Shown: positions 12,101 to 18,277 of the stretch, one piece after another
Position numbering within the stretch: the first letter of the stretch is position 1
Layout of the letters: every line of letters begins with the position of its first letter
Assembly: GCA_937871635.1 (NCBI GenBank)
Contig: CALMNS010000723.1
Coordinates: 1-25,012, forward strand
DNA from: an uncultured Solirubrobacter sp.
GTDB lineage: Bacteria; Actinomycetota; Thermoleophilia; Solirubrobacterales; Solirubrobacteraceae
DNA length: 25,012 nucleotides
Reading direction: 5' to 3'
Made by a program: the position numbers and the translations under genes
The notes under the pieces: model-generated
What the model was told of the DNA's origin: nothing
The model's database searches: none
The model's input: the letters and a program-made list of their open reading frames with translations, nothing else

Positions 12101-14494
12101 GTGAACGCTCTATCGAGGTTCGTCATCAAGTACCGCTGGGCGGTGGTCCTCGCATGGGTCGTTGCGGTCGTGGGCGTCCAGCTCGCGGCCTCCTCGATCG
12201 GAGGCGCGGAGTACAAGGACGACTTCAAGCTGCCGGGCACCGAGACGCAAGCCGTATCGAACCTGCTGGCCGGAACGGCTCAATCGCAGCAGAACAACCC
12301 CACCGGGACGCTCGTGCTGCGGGCCACTCGGGGCACGCTGACGAAGGAGCCCGCGGACTTCGTCGCCAAGGCGAAAGCCGCCGTCTGCGACGACGACGAG
12401 GCGCACATCGCCACGATCACCACCCCCTGGGGATCGGCGGCGTGCTCGCCGCAGGACGGTCGGGACTCCGACGCCGCGCGTCCCGACCTGCTGAGCCCTG
12501 CCAAGGACGTGGCGCTCGTCGAGGTCGGCTTCGACGTCGCCCAGCCCGAGGAATCTGCACCCCTCGCCGCGTACGACGCCCTGAAGGAGCTCCGGTCCGA
12601 CGACCTGCAGATCGAGTTCACCGGCGACACCTTCACCGGTGCGGGCGGCTCGGAGGCCGCCATCTCCCCGGAGGTGCTGGGCTTCGTGGCGGCGCTCTTC
12701 ATCCTGGCCCTGGTCTTCCAGGCCCTCGGCGCGACGCTCCTGCCGCTGCTCAGTGCCTTGGCCGCCGTGGGCGCGGCGCTCGCCCTCATCTCGATCCTCA
12801 GCCACGGCATGTCGGTCGCGAGCTTCGCGCCTTCGCTAGCCACGCTGATGGTCCTCGGCGTCGGCATCGACTACGCGCTGTTCATCGTCACCCGCCACCG
12901 CCGCAACCTGCTGGCCGGCATGAGCGTCGACGACTCCATCGCCAAGGCGCTGAACACCTCCGGACGGGCGGTGCTGTTCGCCGGACTCACCGTCTGCATC
13001 GCCATCCTGGGCCTCACCGCCCTGGGCGTGAGCTTCCTCTACGGCGTCGCCGTGGGCACGTCGATCGGCGTCGCGGTCGCCATCCTCACCTCCCTGACGC
13101 TGCTGCCGGCCATGCTGTCGTTCCTCGGACGGCGCGCCCTGCCGCGCTCGAAGCGAGAGGCGCTGCCCTCCGACAAGCGGGTCAAGCTCCTGCTCTGCGT
13201 CGTCCCGCCGCTCTGCCTCGTCTTCCTCCCGCTGTACCTGATCCAGTGGGCGGCCAAGCCGCTGGGCTCCCGGCTGGCGGCGGCGGAGGCCAACCGGTCG
13301 ACGCGGCCTCCGCTGTGGACGTCGTGGGCGCGCCTGGTCGAACGTCGTGCGGTGCCGCTCGGCGCCCTCGCGACCCTCGTGCTCGTCGTGATCGCGATCC
13401 CGTTCCTCTCGATCCGGCTGGGCCACCCCGACCAGAGCAACGACCCGGCGGGCAGCACCACCCGCACCGGCTACGACCTCATCCAGGACTCCTTCGGCAA
13501 GGGCTACAACTCCACGCTGCAGCTCGTCGTCGACGGACCGGCCGCAACCGACGAGAAGTACCTGGGAACGGTCACGGACAAGCTCGCCGACGTCAAGAAC
13601 GTCGACAAGGCGAGCATCACGCCGATCCCGGCCGGCAAGGAGATGGCGCTCGTCGGCTTCAAGTCGACCAGCGGCCCGCAGGACGAAGCTACCGACACGC
13701 TGGTCAAGGACCTTCGAGACGAGATCCTGCCACCGCTCTACCAGGGCACGGACACGCGGATCTACACCTACGGCACCACCGCGGTGTTCGTCGACTTCTC
13801 CGAAGTGCTCTCGGCCAAGTTGGCGCTGTTCATCCTGGCGGTCGTCGGCTTGTCCTTCGTGCTGCTGATGATCGCGTTCCGCAGCATCGTGGTCCCGTTG
13901 ACCGCCGCGGCGATGAACCTCCTCGCGGCCGGAGCGTCGTTCGGCGTGGTCGTCGCGATCTTCCAGTGGGGCTGGCTCGGTGACGCCATCGGCGTCGGCG
14001 CGGGAGGACCGATCGACGCGTTCCTGCCGGTGATCTTCTTCGCGATCCTGTTCGGCCTGTCGATGGACTACCAGGTCTTCCTCGTCAGCCGCATGCACGA
14101 GGAATGGACCAAGACCACGGACAACCACCGCGCCGTCACCGTCGGCCAGGCGGACACCGGCGGCATCATCACCGCCGCCGCGATCATCATGATCGCCGTC
14201 TTCGGGGGCTTCATCCTCGGCGAGGACCGGGGCGTCAAGCTGCTCGGCGTCGGCTTGGCGAGCGCGGTCTTCCTCGACGCCTTCGTCGTCCGCACGATGC
14301 TCGTGCCCGCCATCATGCACCGCATCGGCCCGGCGAACTGGTGGTACCCCGCCTGGCTCGACAAGCTCACGCCGCAGTTCACCATCGAGCCGCACGACGA
14401 CGCTGACAAGGGCGCCGACGCGGACGACGACACGCCCCCGGTGAAGCCGGCCGCGGGCATCCGAGGCGATCGCGTGGTGAGGGGGGCGCGATGA
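12101..14494 (+). CDS. MMPL-family RND transporter
   Basis: This 797-residue membrane protein starts with GTG, with AAAGGAG six bases upstream. It has the MMPL layout: one N-terminal membrane helix (about residues 11-31), a periplasmic domain (about 36-190), five helices (190-340), a cytoplasmic linker with a basic segment (SKREALPSDKRVK), another helix near 425-445, a second periplasmic domain, and five last helices. The paired Asp-Tyr residues of the proton path are present in GVGIDYALFIVTRHRR (D257-Y258) and FGLSMDYQVFLVSRMHEEW (D656-Y657). MMPL proteins export lipids, siderophores or drugs using the proton gradient. The TetR neighbour and operators suggest induction by a substrate. The C-terminus is Asp-rich. 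The next frame overlaps by four bases (ATGA). Confidence 0.93.
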   Translation: MNALSRFVIKYRWAVVLAWVVAVVGVQLAASSIGGAEYKDDFKLPGTETQAVSNLLAGTAQSQQNNPTGTLVLRATRGTLTKEPADFVAKAKAAVCDDDEAHIATITTPWGSAACSPQDGRDSDAARPDLLSPAKDVALVEVGFDVAQPEESAPLAAYDALKELRSDDLQIEFTGDTFTGAGGSEAAISPEVLGFVAALFILALVFQALGATLLPLLSALAAVGAALALISILSHGMSVASFAPSLATLMVLGVGIDYALFIVTRHRRNLLAGMSVDDSIAKALNTSGRAVLFAGLTVCIAILGLTALGVSFLYGVAVGTSIGVAVAILTSLTLLPAMLSFLGRRALPRSKREALPSDKRVKLLLCVVPPLCLVFLPLYLIQWAAKPLGSRLAAAEANRSTRPPLWTSWARLVERRAVPLGALATLVLVVIAIPFLSIRLGHPDQSNDPAGSTTRTGYDLIQDSFGKGYNSTLQLVVDGPAATDEKYLGTVTDKLADVKNVDKASITPIPAGKEMALVGFKSTSGPQDEATDTLVKDLRDEILPPLYQGTDTRIYTYGTTAVFVDFSEVLSAKLALFILAVVGLSFVLLMIAFRSIVVPLTAAAMNLLAAGASFGVVVAIFQWGWLGDAIGVGAGGPIDAFLPVIFFAILFGLSMDYQVFLVSRMHEEWTKTTDNHRAVTVGQADTGGIITAAAIIMIAVFGGFILGEDRGVKLLGVGLASAVFLDAFVVRTMLVPAIMHRIGPANWWYPAWLDKLTPQFTIEPHDDADKGADADDDTPPVKPAAGIRGDRVVRGAR

Positions 14495-14817
14495 CGGACG
14501 CCGCCTCAGTCCACCGCCGAGGCCGCCATGCGGCCCGGCGGTGGCGCGCGGAGCTGGGCTACTTCGTCTTGGCCTACCTCGTCTACGTCGGGCGCGGTGG
14601 ATCTTCGTCGGCGACGCGAGCACCGCGCAGCGCAACGCGGAGTGGGTCTGGGAGCTCGAGCAGGCGCTTCACGGCCAACCCGATCGGGGTGAGCGTCGAT
14701 CCCGACCGGATGGTCGCCCGCGCCGACGGCGCGTCCCCGGACGAGCTGCACGAACGCGCCTTCGCCGGCGAGTTCGAGCCTGACGCGCCCCTCGACTTGC
14801 GCGTCACGCTCGGTTGA
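14491..14817 (+). pseudogene. Broken PAP2-family phosphatase 5' end joined to an unrelated 3' frame
   Basis: The ATG overlaps the MMPL stop (ATGA at 14491-14494), so an intact gene here would have been co-translated with the transporter. The frame reads RRWRAELGYFVLAYLVYVG, then loses sense; one frame over, from about 14592, it continues ARWIFVGDASTAQRNAEWVWELEQALH. Together these match the N-terminus of PAP2-superfamily membrane phosphatases (helix, then 'A..NA.W.WELEQALH'). The shift is near 14590-14600. From about 14671 the original frame again looks like protein: TANPIGVSVDPDRMVARADGASPDELHERAFAGEFEPDAPLDLRVTLG and stop. That tail does not belong to a PAP2 enzyme, and I do not recognise it. 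All catalytic PAP2 motifs are missing. The pieces suggest a frameshift plus an internal deletion that fused two genes. Confidence 0.6.
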
Positions 14818-14876
14818 GACGAATGGGCGGCGGTGGCAGCGCCCGCCGTCGCTTGGACGACGCGTAGGCTGCGCCC

Positions 14877-14933
14877 GTGTCCGAGTGGACGTTCGCCCGC
14901 CAGGCCATCTCCGAGCAGCAGCGGGGAAGCTGA
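14877..14933 (+). CDS. Possible 18-codon leader peptide before the nucleotidyltransferase
   Basis: A TAGGCT box (14865-14870) lies six bases before GTG at 14877-14879, the spacing seen in leaderless actinobacterial genes. The GTG opens an 18-codon frame (VSEWTFARQAISEQQRGS) ending at TGA 14931-14933, two bases before the GTG of the next gene. Its last codons include the GGGGAAG ribosome binding site of that gene. It could be a translated leader that couples to the next gene, or simply the remains of an older start. I see no -35 box. Evidence is positional only. Confidence 0.35.
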   Translation: MSEWTFARQAISEQQRGS

Positions 14934-14935
14934 CC

Positions 14936-15706
14936 GTGTTCACCGTCGAGCAGCGGGATGCCCTCCGTGAGCGCGTGCTCCGGCTCGCGAAGGAGGACGA
15001 TCGGGTCGTAGCCGGAGCGGCCGTGGGTTCGCTCGCGGCAGACGACGGCGATCGCTTCTCCGACCTGGACCTCACGTTCGGCGTCGCCGACCACGTCCCG
15101 GTCCATGCGGTGCTCGCTGATTGGACGCCCTGGCTCATCGATGAGCTCGGCGCGGTCCGACTCACGGCTCTCGAGCGCGGTCCGACCGTCTACCAGGTGT
15201 TCCTGCTGCCGGACGCGCTTCAACTCGACCTGTCCGTGACACCGGCGGCTCGGTTTCGTCCCGCCGGTCCTCGATTCCGGCTTCTCTTCGGCGAGACGGC
15301 AGCCGGCCAGCCTGAGCGTCCGGTGCGGCCGGGGGATCTGTTCATTCCCACGCCGGCGGTCGCGGCGGACGTCTTCGGGTGGGGTGTCGTCTACGCGCTC
15401 CACGCCCGCGCGTGCATCGAGCGGCGGCGTCTCTGGCAGGCCGAGCACTACGTCGGTGCCGTCCGCGACCACGGGCTCTCGCTTGCGTGCCTGCGCCACG
15501 GGCTCCCGGCAGTGCAGGCGCGTCGGTACGACGACCTTCCCGCCGAGACCCTTGCTCGATTCGGCGATACCCACGTCGGCGCGGTCGCGCCTGCGGCGCT
15601 CCGGGCAGCCCTCGGTGCATCCGTTCTGGCGCTCATGCGAGAGGGCGCGGAAGCGGGGGTTCCCTGTGCCGAGGTCGTTGCGGAGCGCCTTACGGAGCTT
15701 CACTGA
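14936..15706 (+). CDS. Nucleotidyltransferase-fold protein
   Basis: The 256-residue protein has the polymerase-beta-type nucleotidyltransferase signature GSLAADDGDRFSDLDLTFGV (residues 31-50): the Gly-Ser pair followed by two Asp residues (D43 and D45) that bind metal. A third acidic residue is likely in DALQLDLSVT, where a strand ends in Asp. The C-terminal 130 residues are alpha-helical (FGWGVVYALHARACIERRRLWQAEHYVGAVRDHGLSLACLRHG), as in aminoglycoside nucleotidyltransferase-like proteins. The reaction is transfer of a nucleotide to a small molecule or protein; I cannot tell which substrate. I chose the GTG at 14936 because of the GGGGAAG eight bases before it, rather than an earlier in-frame codon at 14885. 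It may be an antibiotic-modifying enzyme, unproven. Confidence 0.78.
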   Translation: MFTVEQRDALRERVLRLAKEDDRVVAGAAVGSLAADDGDRFSDLDLTFGVADHVPVHAVLADWTPWLIDELGAVRLTALERGPTVYQVFLLPDALQLDLSVTPAARFRPAGPRFRLLFGETAAGQPERPVRPGDLFIPTPAVAADVFGWGVVYALHARACIERRRLWQAEHYVGAVRDHGLSLACLRHGLPAVQARRYDDLPAETLARFGDTHVGAVAPAALRAALGASVLALMREGAEAGVPCAEVVAERLTELH

Positions 15707-16164
15707 CGCGCCGCCTCGACGGCAAGGACCCATGAGCGCAGGCCCGGGCCGGCGACTCCGACAGAACCCTTCAGCGATCGGGCCAGAACCGGACGGATGT
15801 TCGATTGGTGGAAGGGAGCACAGCACATAGCTTGCTGCCGGTCAGACGATCCGGGATGTGACGACCGCTCCGGTCCAGCCAGCAGCAAGGCGCTGGTCCA
15901 CGCGGTCGGCCTAGGGATCGGAACAACGACCGGGAAGGCCGTGTTGCAGGAGCCGCGTGTCAGCACCGCCAGGGGTGGAATGAGGTCCACCTCCGACCGT
16001 TGCCAAAGTGGTTCTGGAGTCGTCGCACGCGCGACGTCGCCGTTGGGCTGCACCGTCCTCCCCGAGGTGTCCATCCACCTGCGGCCCCGGTTGGGGTGTG
16101 AGCCGTCGCGTGCGTTGCAGCGCGCGAGGGACTTGGTCGAGGCCGCCGACCAAGGGAGGCTGCC
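15707..16164 (+). other. Long untranslated leader upstream of the MFS exporter
   Basis: No convincing gene lies between the nucleotidyltransferase stop and the leader peptide. Long frames on both strands here have poor composition. A promoter can be placed at 15805-15833. Just before the leader peptide there is a perfect 8-pair stem with a 7-base loop, CTTGGTCG/CGACCAAG (16132-16139 with 16147-16154), whose 3' arm reaches into the leader's AAGGGAGG ribosome binding site. The stretch around 15980-16040 has lower GC than its neighbours and may be a relic of inserted DNA. Confidence 0.5.
15805..15833 (+). promoter_or_regulatory. Candidate promoter of the MFS leader transcript
   Basis: TTGGTG (15805-15810), a 17-base spacer and TAGCTT (15828-15833) form a reasonable housekeeping-type promoter. 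Transcription would begin near 15840, giving a leader of about 440 bases before the exporter's TTG start. The TAGCTTGCT string recurs upstream of aceE (21973-21981). No experimental signal can be seen from sequence. Confidence 0.45.
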
Positions 16165-16197
16165 ATGCGTACGCTCAAGCGCGCCCGCTGGAGCTGA
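16165..16197 (+). CDS. Leader peptide MRTLKRARWS of the MFS exporter
   Basis: The 10-codon frame has a strong ribosome binding site, AAGGGAGG (16152-16159), five bases before ATG. The product MRTLKRARWS is basic and ends in Arg-Trp-Ser, the kind of sequence that can stall a ribosome. It ends 84 bases before the exporter start. Codons 6-9 contain CGCCCGCTGG (16182-16191), which can pair with the 3' arm of the following hairpin in competition with that hairpin's own 5' arm. This arrangement is typical of leader peptides that control resistance genes by translation attenuation. The frame is too short for sequence statistics, so the claim rests on ribosome binding site, spacing and pairing. Confidence 0.6.
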   Translation: MRTLKRARWS

Positions 16198-16211
16198 GGG
16201 AACGTTGGTCG

Positions 16212-16273
16212 CGCCCGCCGGGATCACGATCCCGGCGGGCGTCGCCCGCGACTCGTCCTCCTGGCAGGAGGGC
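16212..16273 (+). promoter_or_regulatory. Candidate translation attenuator: two hairpins, second hides the exporter's ribosome binding site
   Basis: Hairpin A has perfect 13-base arms, CGCCCGCCGGGAT (16212-16224) and ATCCCGGCGGGCG (16229-16241), around the loop CACG. Hairpin B pairs GTCCTCC (16255-16261) with GGAGGGC (16267-16273); with T16262-A16266 it has eight pairs, and its 3' arm is the exporter's ribosome binding site AGGAGGG (16266-16272). The motif CGCCCGC appears three times (16182-16188, 16212-16218, 16243-16249), so the 3' arm of hairpin A has alternative partners. If a ribosome stalled on the leader peptide, these pairings could shift. No T-run follows hairpin A, so transcription termination is less likely than control of translation. 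Confidence 0.6.
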
Positions 16274-16281
16274 CGACGGTC

Positions 16282-17553
16282 TTGAGGCCGTTCGTCGAGC
16301 TGTTGCGCGAGGAACGCGGTGTCCGCCGCCTGGCGGCCGCGCACGCCCAGTCGATGCTCGGGACGGGCGCCGGCTACGTCGCGCTGCTGATCATCGCCTA
16401 CGACCGCTTCCACTCCGCGTGGGCGGTGTCCGCGGTCCTGCTCTGCGAGCTGCTGCCCGCGATGCTCCTCGGCGCCGTCATCGGGGCCGCCGGGGATCGC
16501 TGGTCGCGCAAGAAGCTCCTCGTCGCCGGCGACGTCCTGCGCGCCGCGGCGTTCATCGGCCTCGCCTTCGTCTCGTCGATCGAGGCCACGATCGCGCTGG
16601 CGCTCCTCGCCGGGTTCGGCCAGGCGGTGTTCGTCCCGACGATGAACGCCGCCCTCCCGAGCGTCGTGTCCAAGCAGCGGCTGCCGCAGGCCACCGCGCT
16701 GTACGGGGCGCTCGAGGACATCGGCTACACCGCCGGCCCGGCGCTGGCGGCGCTGGCCTACGTGCTGATCGACGCCCAAGGGGTGCTGCTGGCCAACGGC
16801 CTGAGCTTCGCGCTGTCCGCCGTGGTCATCGGGTCGGTCGCCTTCCGCGCCCCCGCTCGCGCCGAGGTCGAGGGATCGGCGCCGCGCCCCGGACTGCTCG
16901 CCTCCGCCCGGGAGGGGATCCGGGTGCTGGCCGCCCACCAGGGCGCTCGTTCGCTCGTCCTCGCCTCCGCCGCCTTCGTCGCGTTCCTCGGGGCGGTCAA
17001 CGTCGGCGAGCTGCTGCTCGTCCGCGACACGCTCGACGGATCCGGCGCCCAGTACGCGCTGGTGGTCGCCGCCATGGGCTCGGGGATCGCCGTCGGGTCG
17101 CTCGTGGCCTCGCGGGGCGACACCGCCCCCGCCGCGCAACGGCTGTACCTGCTGGGACTGCTGGCCTGCGCGGCCGCGATGGCCGCCTGCGGGCTCGCAC
17201 CGACCTACGGACTCGTCCTCGTCGCGTTCGCCGCGCTCGGGTTCGGCAACGGGCTCGTCGCCGTGTCGGAGAACCTCCTCATCCAGCACGTCATCCCCGA
17301 CGAGGTCCTCGGCCGCATCTTCGGGCTCAAGAACGCGGTCCTCGCGTGGGCCGGGGGCGCCGCGTACCTGGGCGGCGCGGCGATCGCGTCGCTCGTCGGG
17401 CCTCGTCCGCTGTTCCTGTTCATGGGCGCGGGAAGCCTGCTGGTGTGGGGTCTGGCGCGGACCGCGATGCGCGGCGCCTGGGCTCCGACGCTGAGCGGTC
17501 GGAAGCTCCCGGCCGCTCCCGTCCCGGCCGCTGCCGTCCCGGTCACCTCATGA
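16282..17553 (+). CDS. MFS transporter (drug/siderophore exporter type)
   Basis: The 423-residue protein has about 12 membrane helices and resembles the MFS group of EntS-like exporters. Motif A, GAAGDRWSRKKLLVAGD, lies between helices 2 and 3 (about residues 69-85). Other markers are ALYGALEDIGYTAGPALAALAYV (about 139-161), which matches the 'motif C'-like segment of exporters in helix 5, and a second-half loop ENLLIQHVIPDEVLGRIFGLKN (about 331-352). The start is a TTG at 16282-16284, nine bases after AGGAGGG. The substrate is unknown. The upstream attenuator-like leader suggests induction by a ribosome-affecting compound. The C-terminal 30 residues are Pro/Ala-rich. Nothing in the sequence suggests damage. 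Confidence 0.88.
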   Translation: MRPFVELLREERGVRRLAAAHAQSMLGTGAGYVALLIIAYDRFHSAWAVSAVLLCELLPAMLLGAVIGAAGDRWSRKKLLVAGDVLRAAAFIGLAFVSSIEATIALALLAGFGQAVFVPTMNAALPSVVSKQRLPQATALYGALEDIGYTAGPALAALAYVLIDAQGVLLANGLSFALSAVVIGSVAFRAPARAEVEGSAPRPGLLASAREGIRVLAAHQGARSLVLASAAFVAFLGAVNVGELLLVRDTLDGSGAQYALVVAAMGSGIAVGSLVASRGDTAPAAQRLYLLGLLACAAAMAACGLAPTYGLVLVAFAALGFGNGLVAVSENLLIQHVIPDEVLGRIFGLKNAVLAWAGGAAYLGGAAIASLVGPRPLFLFMGAGSLLVWGLARTAMRGAWAPTLSGRKLPAAPVPAAAVPVTS

Positions 17554-17734
17554 GCCCGTCGTCAATCCGTCCAGACGGTTCAGCTTTTCCCGGCGCCTGC
17601 CGACTTCACGAGTGGGCTCACACCCCAGCCGTCCCGGAGCCAGCTTCGCCGGGCACCGCAGGCGGGCGCCGGCCCATCCTCAGGGGTCGGCGTCCCCGCG
17701 CGTCAGCTCCTCGCCTCGCGGGTAGTTGCTCGTG

Positions 17735-18214
17735 ATGCGCTACGGCCGCCCCGATCGCTGGCTCCCGGCCCCGGGTCGACCCATCGTCGCGCTCACCGTC
17801 AGCGACGACTCCGTCCGGACGCCGGTGGTGCGGCTGCAGGTGGCCGACACGCCGGCCGGCCGCCTCGAGGTCTCGCTCGCCGCGGCGAGCGCCGAGTTCA
17901 CCGACGGCGAGGCCACCCTGGACCTCGCCCGGCTGGCCGGCGGCTGGGCCCAGCTCACGCTGACGCCCGCCCGGCCAGGGCTCGCCCGCAGCTATTTCGT
18001 CCTGACGTCGACGCTGCCGGCGCTCGACGAGCTGGCCGATCGGCCGGGCGGCTTCCGCGTCGAGATCGTCGGCGGGAAGGCCTCGAGATCGGACCGGGGC
18101 GCCGCCGCCTTCACGGTTCGCGGCGGGGGCGTCTCCCAGCCGGTCGGCGATCGCCTTCGCTTCACCGGCGCCCCGGTCGCCCCCGCCTCGCCGCAGGTCA
18201 CCGCGTCGGTCTGA
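17735..18214 (+). CDS. Hypothetical beta-rich protein (159 aa)
   Basis: I do not recognise a family. From the ATG at 17735 the protein has 159 residues, with alternating hydrophobic strands: PIVALTVSDDSVRTPVVRLQVADTPAGRLEVSLAAASAEFTDGEATLDLARLAGGWAQLTLTP, then a possible helix (SYFVLTSTLPALDELADRPGGF) and more strands (FRVEIVGGKASRS). No Cys, signal peptide or membrane helix is present, so it is probably cytoplasmic. Start alternatives are TTG 17726 and GTG 17732; no ribosome binding site precedes any of them, so the transcript may be leaderless or nearly so (TAGTTG lies just upstream). It converges on the catalase gene. Confidence 0.65.
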   Translation: MRYGRPDRWLPAPGRPIVALTVSDDSVRTPVVRLQVADTPAGRLEVSLAAASAEFTDGEATLDLARLAGGWAQLTLTPARPGLARSYFVLTSTLPALDELADRPGGFRVEIVGGKASRSDRGAAAFTVRGGGVSQPVGDRLRFTGAPVAPASPQVTASV

Positions 18215-18229
18215 CGCCCGATCGCCCGG

Positions 18230-18259
18230 CCGGGCCGCGCCACGACGGCGCAGGCCCGG
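18230..18259. terminator. Bidirectional hairpin terminator between convergent genes
   Basis: Outer arms CCGGGCC (18230-18236) and GGCCCGG (18253-18259) plus inner arms GCGCC (18237-18241) and GGCGC (18247-18251) give a 12-pair stem with a single bulged A (18252) and the loop ACGAC. It sits between the stop of the 159-residue gene and the stop of the catalase gene, so it could end transcription from both sides. There is no T-run, as usual in such high-GC genomes. Confidence 0.65.
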
Positions 18260-18277
18260 TCGCCGAGCGAAGCGCAC

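Noticed and set aside
12836..14635. Minus-strand frame of 599 codons opposite the MMPL gene
   Set aside because: Asp/Glu/Arg-rich antisense shadow; the plus strand has MMPL motifs, a ribosome binding site and operators.
14804..15826. Minus-strand frame of 340 codons opposite the nucleotidyltransferase
   Set aside because: The plus strand has the GS-x-DxD signature. The minus frame has no motif and an Arg-rich composition.
15797..16285. Plus-strand frame of 162 codons in the MFS leader
   Set aside because: Composition is uneven and unlike real proteins of this genome, there is no ribosome binding site, and the frame overlaps the attenuator hairpins and the leader peptide.
15700..17289. Minus-strand frame of 529 codons opposite the MFS gene
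   Set aside because: Arg/Glu/Gly-rich antisense shadow of the MFS gene, which has clear membrane helices and motifs on the plus strand.
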